The notes beneath the pieces were generated by a model. It had not been told where the DNA came from. It saw only the letters and a list, made by a program, of their open reading frames with translations, and did not search any database. Both the position numbers and the translations under genes were made by a program. Below are positions 25,541 through 32,063 of a DNA stretch of 64,000 nucleotides, one piece after another; the stretch's first letter is position 1; every line of letters starts with the position of its first letter. Source of the stretch: Mytilus galloprovincialis (Eukaryota > Mollusca > Bivalvia > Mytilida > Mytilidae); assembly GCF_965363235.1 (NCBI RefSeq), contig NC_134845.1, forward strand, positions 22,694,524 to 22,758,523, read 5' to 3'.

Positions 25541-26348
25541 AGAGTTGTCACTGACTCAGACGTACTTACATATATATATATATATATATATAAAAAAGGT
25601 TTTATTTATTTCTCCTAGTTGATACGATGATCCGGGGCTTGCAATTCCTATCATGATCAGATGCAGATCAAAATTTCAAATAAGCATAGATGAGTTTAAT
25701 TTTTTGTATGTGTGTTTTTTAGGTTACACAATTCCTTAAACAACATACTACAGAGATAAAACAATTGATGGATGCACGAAAGGCAATTGCTATCAATGTC
25801 GCAAATGTACTAAGTAAGGTATGTTAACTTAATTGTACAGCAATAGTAATTTGTTAAACATTAGGTAATTCTTACATATAATAAGTGTTTGAAAATTTAT
25901 CGTTTTATAGATATAAAAAAAGTAAACAGTAAAAAAGTCCAAGATTTGATTCTTTTTTTAATGCCTTTTTTTTAACATCTGTAGTGAAGAAATAACAATT
26001 TAGGAATATTTGCTAACACAACATCTTTTTTAATTTAAGGATTTCGACAGAAACCCTACGTTCCGTGAATACTTACGTAACTACGAATGGTCAGACGAAG
26101 AAATAATTTACCAAATAACCAAGCAGAAGTTTTTTGAAAAGTGTATTGCACTGTGTTGGTTGATGGCGGTTCAAGATCCTGAAATGTACCTTGACGGCGA
26201 TGTTGAGCACAGAACTAAGTTTGATAAGGATCGATACAGAGAATACACAAAAAGTGGACCCCTGTTTCTGTGTAGCATTTGGCCTGCCTTGTATCTTCAC
26301 AAGAATGGGCCATTGATGATAAAAGGTGTAGCACAGGCTTGTGGCTGA
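2321..26348 (+). CDS. B-box zinc finger / MIEAP C-terminal domain fusion protein (gene 1)
   Basis: My model joins 2321-3087, 8181-8306, 10980-11087, 13542-13754, 17481-17564, 18829-19017, 19559-19754, 20733-20816, 25723-25818 and 26040-26348. All introns are GT-AG, all phases fit, and the product is 723 aa. Residues 5-39 form a B-box1-like finger and 53-83 a B-box2 (C53, H56, C64, C67, C72, C75, H80, H83). There is no RING. A coiled coil follows to about residue 490. Residues about 500-720 resemble the C-terminal domain of MIEAP (SPATA18), a vertebrate mitochondrial quality-control protein. Gene 2 has the same order and orientation, so these are tandem duplicates. An in-frame ATG at 2240 would add 27 residues. 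I prefer 2321 because the finger starts at once, as in gene 2. The role is inferred; a B-box may give oligomerisation or ligand binding. Confidence 0.8.
3100..5925. other. Intron 1 of gene 1, proximal part: nothing clear
   Basis: AT-rich intronic DNA. Two diverged copies of a block with 'aaaacaaa(a/c)gggcct' and 'taat(t)attggtaatatta' lie at about 3790-3860 and 3990-4060. Short ORFs at 4392, 5024 and 5049 have no recognisable domain. No exon can be supported here. Confidence 0.4.
5926..6676. mobile_element. TIR element with duplicated 'cgtag' word-rich body
   Basis: The ends 'taagccccagtcacactgtc' (6211) and 'gacagtgtgcctggggctta' (about 6655) form a near-perfect inverted pair. A second internal copy of the right end lies at about 6559-6580. 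A block around 'agtgatcctttgttcaaaac' occurs twice, near 5985 and 6311, so the left half duplicates part of the body. The interior reiterates 'cgtagcgaaacg', 'aaacgtagt' and 'gtagaaacctag'. No ORF. It looks like a MITE whose body has been built from short words. Confidence 0.5.
6918..7590. repeat. Hairpin-headed dispersed repeat, copy 1 (right hairpin arm mostly lost)
   Basis: It starts 'ataatagttcttgaaaaact' and shares its left arm ('ggtcattatcgtgatatatg'), middle ('tttatttcattgagaaac') and 3' part ('gttaacgaccggtttt', 'gttaatgaccgatgga') with the copy at 20014-20665. Here only the outer piece of the right arm ('caagaactattat') remains. The outer bases still pair with the left arm although they differ from copy 2. 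Confidence 0.6.
7296..7452 (+). repeat. 31-bp tandem repeat, about five units
   Basis: Units of the form 'agacggaaaccacgcccc' followed by 'agcggtcattatc' repeat about five times with few substitutions. The related element at 20500 has only one unit, so the array expanded in this copy. An ORF across it (7317-7499) is a by-product of the repeat. Confidence 0.75.
8181..8306 (+). CDS. Gene 1 exon 2: coiled-coil exon, paralogous to exon 3
   Basis: 126 nt, phase 2 to 2, acceptor 'tacattttag' and donor gtaagt. It encodes R-K-R-D-E-F-A-T-G-L-A-T-R followed by charged helix. Exon 3 begins R-K-K-Q-E-L-A-T-G-L-T-E-R. The two exons therefore look like an internal duplication. Confidence 0.7.
8976..9125 (+). 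other. Candidate alternative exon of gene 1
   Basis: From 8976 (after 'gctag') to 9125 (before 'gtatga') the frame stays open for 50 codons. Both boundaries are phase 2, so the block could be inserted between exons 2 and 3 without a shift. It encodes MYHDLNELLETSYSALL-type helix. The start resembles gene 2 exon 4 (QYNLTEMLETMDVL). The acceptor has a poor pyrimidine tract, so this may be a decayed exon. Confidence 0.3.
9262..10480. mobile_element. Dispersed molluscan repeat with nested TIR block
   Basis: The left end 'ttagcttttctcatcaccta' plus a run of 'gtcattcgtcgtccgtc', and the right end 'gagcgacacaggctctttag' plus 'agcctctag', match the ends of the element at 22256-24452. Inside, 'atcctgcaatt' at about 9541 and 'aattgcaggat' at about 10080 form an inverted pair, so a second element of about 550 bp appears nested here. 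The foldback at 9385-9536 abuts it. Confidence 0.5.
9385..9536. repeat. Foldback element, family H1, copy 1
   Basis: A palindrome with arms of about 41 nt, from 'acaataactgttcagtgtct' to 'agacactaaacagttattgt'. The core contains 'gaggctatagctaggaaac', 'gcgagcttttagcgagc' and 'gtttcgagccgag'. In reverse complement the core matches the cores at 45500 and 62865 (TCGGC, CGAAAC, GCTCG, CTCGCAT, GTTTC, GCCTC in the same order). The arms are near-complementary to each other. Confidence 0.65.
10980..11087 (+). CDS. Gene 1 exon 3: coiled-coil exon
   Basis: 108 nt, phase 2 to 2. It encodes KKQELATGLTERAVQKL and then a leucine- and glutamate-rich heptad-like stretch ending KTAEAQ. Acceptor 'aaactgtag', donor gtaagta. 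Confidence 0.75.
11335..11530. repeat. Dispersed repeat, copy 1
   Basis: The order 'cacatgttgcacccatcgtg', 'acatatccgatatcatct', 'cggtcaaccaactcgtgatg' and 'gcgtcc' recurs at 46815-47010 with substitutions. No ORF. A genome-wide dispersed family is the simplest reading. Confidence 0.55.
11575..12060. repeat. Diverged repeat, inverted relative to 16670-17190
   Basis: 'gtgcatggtggacactc' (about 11917) is the complement of 'gagtgtccaccatgcac' (16803). 'ggtcacaagca' near 11640 pairs with 'tgcttgtgacc' near 17126, and 'gcggtattc' near 12040 with 'gaataccg' near 16682. These are two insertions of one family in opposite orientation, about 5 kb apart. Confidence 0.5.
12065..12090. repeat. (TA)n microsatellite
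   Basis: A short run of alternating 'ta' (about 12 units) in gene 1 intron 3. Confidence 0.8.
12100..13541. other. Gene 1 intron 3, distal part: no gene seen
   Basis: AT-rich. A diverged tandem-like pair ('aatcccagtctttccgttt' near 13022 and 'aatcccagtcttccgttt' near 13188) indicates an old repeat of about 165 bp. The ORFs at 12455 and 13314 have no recognisable features. Confidence 0.4.
13542..13754 (+). CDS. Gene 1 exon 4: helical linker exon
   Basis: 213 nt, phase 2 to 2. It encodes MLRETLELTSRNIKNVKDK and ends LKTLNEKSSASGS. It corresponds in position and character to gene 2 exon 4 (36743-36912). The acceptor 'atgtatttcag' and donor gtaagt are good. Confidence 0.8.
14040..14290 (+). repeat. 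Dispersed mussel repeat ('agaggggcattatgttttct')
   Basis: The text 'agaggggcattatgttttct', 'ggtctgtgcgtctgttc', 'ggtagtttttgatgaagttg' and 'ccactgaacatag' is a repeat I recall as frequent in Mytilus. The ORF at 14082 is incidental. Confidence 0.55.
14340..15290 (+). pseudogene. Decayed Tc1/mariner transposase
   Basis: The 3' third is readable at about 14970-15190. The motif MNPIEHIWDAI, followed by LNRRDPP, matches the region around the last catalytic acid of Tc1-like DDE transposases (NPIENLW type, Glu retained). Upstream translation is broken by stops and shifts over about 600 bp. A family member is normally about 340 aa; nothing that long is open here. It sits in gene 1 intron 4 in sense orientation. 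Confidence 0.7.
15560..15800. repeat. Fragment of the long dispersed bivalve repeat
   Basis: 'aacatggccaatatggctaa', 'aagtagaatataaagttttt' and 'tctgaaactaaagc' match the block at 420-540. It ends near 'gaggtgagcgct', similar to the right end of the 22256 element. Confidence 0.5.
15891..15974 (+). pseudogene. Duplicate of gene 1 exon 5 with in-frame stop
   Basis: It has the same 84-nt length, acceptor, donor (gtaatt) and phase as exon 5 at 17481-17564, with few substitutions. The codon matching CAG (Q) in exon 5 is TAG here (15937-15939). Flanks are duplicated too, from 'attattttgggatct' upstream to 'ccgaatgatattttc' downstream, about 290 bp, offset about 1590 bp. If spliced in, it would truncate the protein before the MIEAP domain. 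Confidence 0.75.
16670..17190. repeat. Inverted partner of the 11575-12060 repeat
   Basis: See the matches given for 11575-12060. It lies between the stop-bearing exon copy and the functional exon 5, and may have helped separate them. Confidence 0.5.
17481..17564 (+). CDS. Gene 1 exon 5: coiled-coil exon
   Basis: 84 nt, phase 2 to 2. It encodes YGQLEKENDSLKTTVQRN followed by MQEKDDLIFR. Heptad-like leucine spacing indicates coiled coil. The donor gtaatt is weaker than in neighbouring exons and is shared with the stop-bearing copy. Confidence 0.7.
17935..18262 (-). repeat. Abundant mussel dispersed repeat (M1), minus copy
   Basis: 'cttgtctcattggcaatcat' followed by 'actacatcttctt', with 'caagtcaggagcctgttgtt' at the other end, is the reverse complement of the M1 block seen at 33000-33270, 42325-42500, 45975-46260, 55025-55175 and 63340-63800. 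Confidence 0.65.
18829..19017 (+). CDS. Gene 1 exon 6: coiled coil leading into MIEAP domain
   Basis: 189 nt, phase 2 to 2. It encodes VQHTEKENTIIKNNLDKK, then a less regular stretch ending MPREVLTEANTL. Acceptor 'tatttacag'. The donor is gtagtt, weak but in the only phase that fits exon 7. Gene 2 has no counterpart. Confidence 0.6.
19559..19754 (+). CDS. Gene 1 exon 7: start of MIEAP-type domain
   Basis: 196 nt, phase 2 to 0. It encodes DKYRPTRIAELYSELYDNEW, then a segment ending FIILQ. The parallel segment in gene 2 exon 6 reads KQIIEMFGKLYEEEW and ends FLVNQ. Exon boundary and phase are conserved between the genes. Confidence 0.85.
20014..20665. repeat. Hairpin-headed dispersed repeat, copy 2
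   Basis: 20014-20198 is a long palindrome. The left arm starts 'ataatagttattgaaaaact' and the right arm ends 'agt'-type complement 'ttcgataactattat'. The loop region is 'gagccaaaggcgag'. Arms run about 85 nt with scattered mismatches. The tail 20199-20665 matches 7010-7590, including 'cgttaatgacc'-like boxes. It lies in gene 1 intron 7. Confidence 0.65.
20733..20816 (+). CDS. Gene 1 exon 8: MIEAP-type domain
   Basis: 84 nt, phase 0 to 0. It encodes GCNKACCQLASQQIQDLV and ends LFLDTSSD. Gene 2 exon 7 (87 nt) reads NCYKTCQRISDNQTKDLM and ends LFVDAEDTK. The C-x3-C spacing and LF-x-D are shared. The open frame continues to 21083 beyond the gtaagt donor; I treat that as intron. Confidence 0.8.
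21439..21579. repeat. Inverted repeat with poly-G loop
   Basis: The left arm contains 'agattaatacatgg', 'gatatagc'-like and 'cccgggta' blocks. The right arm contains 'actcgggtcgatatg' and 'cccatgtattaat'. Arms of about 45 nt pair imperfectly. Between them is a G tract of about 15. The ORF 21387-21575 across it is incidental. Confidence 0.5.
22256..24452. mobile_element. Molluscan repeat element carrying a 166-bp satellite
   Basis: The left end is 'agctcacctggcccgaaggg' with a gtcgtc-rich run. The right end is 'aggtgagcgatacaggctct' plus 'tgagagcctctag'. The same ends bound 9262-10480. It splits the SINE array between 'agctttattatt' and 'gaagcccagg', a join seen uninterrupted at 25321-25340, so it inserted after the array formed. 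Confidence 0.65.
22366..24315. repeat. 166-bp tandem satellite, about 12 units
   Basis: Each unit contains 'agagaaccactgaatggaat', 'accaagtgttgttactttg', 'ccatcatccaagatggccgc' and 'ataggaccctatgggaaatg'. Period 166 is exact over the first four units and slips by one or two bases later. The repeated 62-codon minus-strand ORFs arise from the period not being a stop-rich frame and are not genes. Confidence 0.9.
25503..25592. repeat. Two (TA)n runs
   Basis: Two alternating 'ta' tracts, at about 25501-25540 and 25568-25592, replace part of the last SINE body. Confidence 0.8.
25723..25818 (+). CDS. Gene 1 exon 9: MIEAP-type domain
   Basis: 96 nt, phase 0 to 0. It encodes VTQFLKQHTTEIKQLMDARK and ends NVANVLSK. 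Gene 2 exon 8 (78 nt) has RHTAEMKQVREFRK and ends NLKK. The H-T-x-E-[IM]-K-Q match anchors the alignment. Confidence 0.8.
26040..26348 (+). CDS. Gene 1 exon 10: C-terminus of MIEAP-type domain
   Basis: 309 nt including TGA. Conserved with gene 2 exon 9: CIALCWLMAVQDPEMYLD against CVYLSWLMVVQNPPMYID, RYREYTKSGP against VYHEFTKKGS, WPAL in both, and a terminal G-P-L-x-x-K-G-[VI]-[AV]-Q. The W-P-A-L and K-G ending are what I know of the MIEAP C-terminal family (PF16026). Confidence 0.88.
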   Translation, partial: DFDRNPTFREYLRNYEWSDEEIIYQITKQKFFEKCIALCWLMAVQDPEMYLDGDVEHRTKFDKDRYREYTKSGPLFLCSIWPALYLHKNGPLMIKGVAQACG

Positions 26349-29300
26349 CATTTATTAAATCTGATATAGACATTCACGGTTAAGTTGCACTGGGACTTGT
26401 TTGTTAAGCCTTGTGATTGAAGGATGTTTGCTCCCCTTGTTTTTGAATGTTTGCTTGAAATTCGGAATCCTCTGGTATTATCCATTTAGGATCATTAAAA
26501 GATTTGCCTACTAACGATCACTAACACCTAATTTTCTTTCATAATTTGGTAACATATGGTTAAACAGTCATATTTGAAAATCTTATAAAATCCTTGTTAT
26601 TTTTCATCGTTTTGAAAGAACAAAGGTGCCCATATAAAGTCACAGAAAAATCTAGAGAGAACTATATCCCGCCAAATTTTTCATTGCTTTTATCTCGAAA
26701 ACAAGCACACGGACCCAACATGTTTGTTCTGCTTTATTATGTTCTTTATTTATAAACTATCCAATTTGTAATGATCTTATAAAAAGCTTGTTTTTTTTAA
26801 ACAGAGTAGCAAACGTCCTTAGATTAAGCTTATACGCTTTGTTTGGAACCAATGCAAACTGTACTTGCAGCAAAAGTAGCTAGTTTAGAGGTTATGCTCG
26901 TGTCCGGAAATTACATAATATACTAAGTATGTCTCGGTTGCAAGTTACGTCTTGTGGCTGATGCGATAATTTTCAATCAGACTGCGTAACATAATATTAT
27001 AATATAAGTTTGTGTTGTTATTGAAGTAGGAAACGTCTCGGAACCATCTGTGTTTAGAATCGCTAAAAAAAGATGGAATTTAAGAGTACAACTTGTAGTT
27101 ATAACATCCTAGTTTGAAATTTATAATAATTTTTGTTTTTAATCTATTATCGTCTATATCAAAGGCTCGCATCATGTGCGGGCATATACTCTCTCTAGTT
27201 TGGCTTTGTGGAGTATGCATATTTTCGTACACGTTATGACTTAGAAATTTAACCATTTTTTAGGTTTTAAGGTTTCCGTTTTCTAAAATTAATCTGACTC
27301 AACCAAATGATTTAAAACTTGATATGCATTATTCTTATTAACACTAAACACAGATCAAGTTTGAATTTAGGTTGCGTTATGTTTTCTGTTCTAGAGCTAT
27401 GACCTTTCACAATTAAGAGAAATGCTGAATATTCCGTTTCCATTTTCTCACTTAAGTTTGCCTAAACCAAATGTTATGAAACTTAAAAACAATGCGTATT
27501 AAAACAAAACTTAGATCTAGTTTGAATTTAAGTCATGTCCCTTCATTACGTTATATGCAAGCGGGGGCATCATCAGTGTTACATGGACACATTATCCACT
27601 TATTACTTGGGTTGTACCTTAAATTAATTTTTTATACTGCTTTTTACATATACCACTTGCGGCGGGGTATCATCAGTGAGCAGTAGCTGGTAGTTTCACT
27701 TGTTTATTTTTATTTTTGGTGCTGGTAAAACTATTCTGTGATATATGTACATAATCCTGAAATTGTTATTATGTAGTTGAAATTATATATTTTTGTTATG
27801 ATATTATATTGTATGTAAGATAAAGGATCTATTTGTTTTAAGCTAAACTGGTTAGTCGGTACTATTGTTATCACCTGACACTACCGTCCGTCCTCAGTTT
27901 TATCTTTTACAACAATACATCGGGGGTAAATAGAAGATCAAACAAAGACTGAACTACTATAGAGAGTATAATTTTAAAGATGTATTACATGTATGCATAA
28001 AGTTATATAGTATAAGACTGAAACGTATGGAGATGTGATTGGTTTTAAAAAGAGGTAAAGTGCCACTGTGGTCATTTAAAAAATTGACTTTAAACTATGT
28101 GGGCGGTACACACGTTTAAGGGCATCTATTTAAGCCATCTTGTCAACGAAAGAAGTCACACAAAGCTGAATAAAGTTTGACTTTCCGGGCTGATACAACG
28201 TCGAATTATCATAGTTCTGAGATAAGATGAGTTATTCAGACATACTTGAATAACATTTGTTATTCCATATTGGTACTATTTTAGTACGTTTTCTCTAGTT
28301 TATGAATTGAATTTGAATATCAAAGCATATTCACCTTGAGAAAAATGATGAGCAACGCGCTCAAAGTCATGCGCTTTTTACATGTAAAGTTATTGCAAAA
28401 TGTTTGATATATAATTGGTTTTTAAATATTTTTGGAAAAATGAATAAATAAACGATAACTGTCTTTTTATTATGTAAATATGTGGTTTAATTGACTTTTG
28501 AAAAACTGAGAAACACTTCGGCCTTCGTTAATATCATTTTTTCAAAAGATGTACACCTCTGAAAAGTAAAAAATATTTAGAATTAATTTTTTTTCTAAAC
28601 CTGATTTTTGGGTTTATAAGACTGTAAGAAAATAATTGGTGAAAAAAATTCATATGGTGGTGCACTTCTTTTTTTGCTACGAGTCATTGAAAGTCCCCAA
28701 CTTTGATGATTTTCCCATTTTTCATCAATTTTTACCCATGTTTGGGCTATTATCGTGAACAAACTCACAGTTCCACAATTATAACTTTTTTTCATGCTCT
28801 CAATAAAGATGAAGTGGTCCAATCTGAATAAATTAAACTAAAAAAAAACTATCGGTAGGTGTTAATATAAGAAAGTTTTTTTTTTCATATTTTGATGCTT
28901 TTTCGTGTCAAATTTACCATGTTGTCAATTTTATTAATTTGTGATTTTTCTCTGTTTAAAGAACAAAATGCATATTAATTCAACCCCTTTGTTATAAATG
29001 ATTGAAAAAAATATCTAAGAAATTTGAAATGAAAAAGTTATATTGGATGTTTATGTTTCTGGTAAAATCATTTTTTGTACCCCTCACCCATTTTTCTCAA
29101 AAGTTCGGCTAAAAAGACTCAGTCTGACTTGATTAGTATTAAAATTTGAAAATTTTATTATTCTAAAACTACTTATTGGAAATACACAATTCTTTCACAG
29201 AGTTAAGTTTGATTATGAAATTATCAAATTCATTGCTTTTTTCCACTTGTATCACATGTTTATGAAGTAATTCCAGAACGAGATTTCAATGAGACTGAAA

Positions 29301-31275
29301 CGTCAGAAGAATACATCCTTAAAACCGCAGAATTTTAGTAATCAAACGACATAATTATTTATTGGTATGTCTTTTATATGTCGTATTTGATCATTGACAA
29401 AGTCAATAAGATTGCTTTAAATTTAAAATATTTATGAATCAGGCGAGACACGTGCACATCTTTGTGAAACAAATTTATATTGCATTCTGTAATACCTTCA
29501 CTAGTTTCTTTTGTTTGTGTTGTATGTTTGCTTTGTTTTGTTTCGTTTGCTTTTTTATATATTTATTACGCTTGGTTTAAATAAAGACATATTCTCAATG
29601 TGTTGCGTCTTTCATTTGATAATTTATTGATATATAGATTGACTCCGATACCTGCAGCTGTTTTATTACTACATGTATATTTCAAAATTAGCTACACCAA
29701 AATCTTGTAAAGGATGCCCGAGTGTACTTATTTCAGGTTTATGAACTTTTGTCAGATGTTCGCGGACTTCTTGGTTGTTTTTCCTATGACACAAGGTAAT
29801 TTGTTTTGCCTCATTTCACCCTCATTTCTTTTCAAAGATGACTTCAATTACTCATTTAAAGGTCATATTAAAAATTTAAGCAGATTCAAAATTTCCCCCC
29901 AAAAAATGAAATGGTTACATATAAATGTAAGGTAAAACCCCGGGTTTGCCTTCTCCCGCCATTAATTAAAACGTCAATTATAGTTAAAAGAGTTCCATAA
30001 CCTATCAATATTTTTTTAGTTACCAGATGCTCTTTTGAATTGCATGTCGATTTTTAATTCTAGAAGTTTTTTATTTCACATAACTACACCCTTAAATTAT
30101 GGTGGTTTGTTAATACTCTCTACTATATTTGTTTTTACCTTATTATATGTATATGCAACACGACAGGTGTCAATTGTGGTGCAGAACGTGCTTTCCTATC
30201 CGGATCACCCTGACGAGGTTTGTTTTTCTCAATCGGATGTTTATTGTGTATTGTTTTGTGAATTGTTAGTTGTCTTTTTGTCTTTTTTTTAAATAGGTCT
30301 TTCTGTTGTTTTTTTCTCTCTCGAATTAAGGCTTTGAATTATTTCTTTTTGAATTGTCTTCGTATAATCAAAAGAAGCAAAATAAGTATAATATACAATG
30401 GCCTCGGTTTCGATGATTGCAAGCAATTTTGGTTCATTGCAAAAATTAGATTATTGGATTGTGCTTAATATATTTAACCACTGGATTCAGAAAAAAAACT
30501 ATTACATTGCGGTTGTCAAATATCTACCATAACTTTTTAAATGAATAAGTACAATTGTTGGATTTCAGATAGCATAGAAGTTAAAGTGTGGATATGAATG
30601 TTTGAGCTCTATTTAAAGTAATTCTAGTCTTTTGTGTTGTTATTTTTTAGTATATTAAAAAGAAAATGATATATCAGTCTCAAAATAGTGTACCAGTAAT
30701 AGTCCAAGCTGTAATAATAATAATGTATTGCTAAGTTTTGTCTTCCAAGCCTGTTGTTGGAAACAAGGGGGGGGGGGGGTAATAATACTGTATATGTTAG
30801 TTTTGTTGTCATATTTTGTCCCCGTTGAGACGAGTGTTAAGTGTTGATGGTCTTGGGATTTTCCATTGGTTTGCTTCATAGTTAAAGATCTCATAACAAT
30901 ATCATCTCTTAAAATATAGCTGACTATAGTCATCAATTTTTGTCCCGTCTAATTTCGATTTTTATTGAAAGAATCTGTTGTGGAATCCTAAGAATTCAAT
31001 ACTGTTGCATCGTACTTAACATAGGAGGTATACGAAACATAAAGTAGATGCATATGTATTCTAAAATAGCTACATGTAGCAACAACTTGTATATTTAGAA
31101 TGGTTATGAGACAGAACAATACAAAAAAGAAAACTGAAAAGAAAAAGAAAATTCTTCATTGAAATACAATCAAATTTATGACATGGGACGCATTCATTTC
31201 AGCGATTTGCATGGTACGTTTTGTCTGTGTTCAAATTTATATTTACATTTAAATGACGAACCTATTTAAAATAAC
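26349..31275. other. Intergenic region between the two paralogues
   Basis: 4.9 kb, AT-rich. It holds the repeat at 27140-27710, a G14 tract at 30766-30779, and otherwise nothing I can assign. ORFs at 27492, 28595, 29714, 30035 and 30655 have no recognisable domain or paralogue. The gene 2 promoter should lie here, but I see no convincing core motif. Confidence 0.5.
27140..27710 (+). repeat. Dispersed repeat, copy 1
   Basis: 'ccaaatgttatgaaactta', 'aatgctgaatattccgtttc' and 'tcaagtttgaatttaggttg' recur with changes at 56280-56640. The copy ends near 'gcatcatcagtg', and the other near 'gccatcatctgttatccatg'. Confidence 0.5.
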
Positions 31276-32063
31276 ATGGATTCCATTCACCCAGAGCAGT
31301 GTGATCTGTGTTTTACGTTGAGATATGACACATATTGCAGTAAGTGTTCACGCCATCTGTGTAACGCTTGTAATCATGGACATGCATGTAAAGACGAGGC
31401 CGGGTTAATTGCAGACGCTGCAAAGCAAAAAGACTCTTATAAAGTAAACAGCAGAAAAAATCCATGTGTCATCAAATATGTTTGCGACGAGCATAACTGC
31501 GAGTACAATAGATTTTGCGGAACATGTGGAGATGTGATTTGTCAAGACTGCTGTTCTAATAAACATGCTGATCATGACATAGAATCCATTCCAACAGCCT
31601 GGACTAAATGTGCCGCCATAGTTAGGAGTTTATTGACTAACCTTAACCATGACATTGAAACCGCCGTAAAGCTTGTTACCGATTTACATGATATAATATC
31701 TGAAACAGAAAATAAGAAACAAATACAAGATGTAACAGACTTGATAAAGAAACTTGAAACAACACTTATTGATGTTGTCCAGGAAAAACAGAGGGAAGAA
31801 AAGAAAATTGTCAAGGAATATATCTCAGATTTGGAAAACTGCATCAAGGCATGGGACAAAAACCGGGACAAGTTAGGTCCAGTCGCTAATGAGATGAATT
31901 CGGTTCCATTTTTACTAGGTTTCAGCGATTATGTTCATGATCATGAAAACATGAATTTTCCTGAAGCTATTGAGACAAACTTTCTCCCTCATGATAAGAT
32001 ATTACATTATGAAGAGTTTGTGGAAAAGGATGTAGCGTCATTACTAGAATTCCTAAGCTCTGT
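31276..32063 (+). CDS. Gene 2 exon 1: two B-boxes and coiled coil
   Basis: Starts MDSIHPEQCDLC. The second finger reads C-D-E-H, F-C-G-T-C, C-Q-D-C and K-H-A-D-H. Residues about 105-200 are charged and helical (EKQREEKKIVKEYISDLEN). The donor gtaagta at 32064 is strong, phase 2. No RING precedes it; the ATG is preceded by stops. Confidence 0.88.

Noticed and set aside
30035..30292. 85-codon ORF with a hydrophobic segment
   Set aside because: AT-rich intergenic sequence; the hydrophobic run is expected from T-rich codons, and no homology is recognised.
31572..31871. 99-codon minus-strand ORF
   Set aside because: Shadow of gene 2 exon 1; its Ser/Phe-rich protein is the usual complement of a charged coiled coil.
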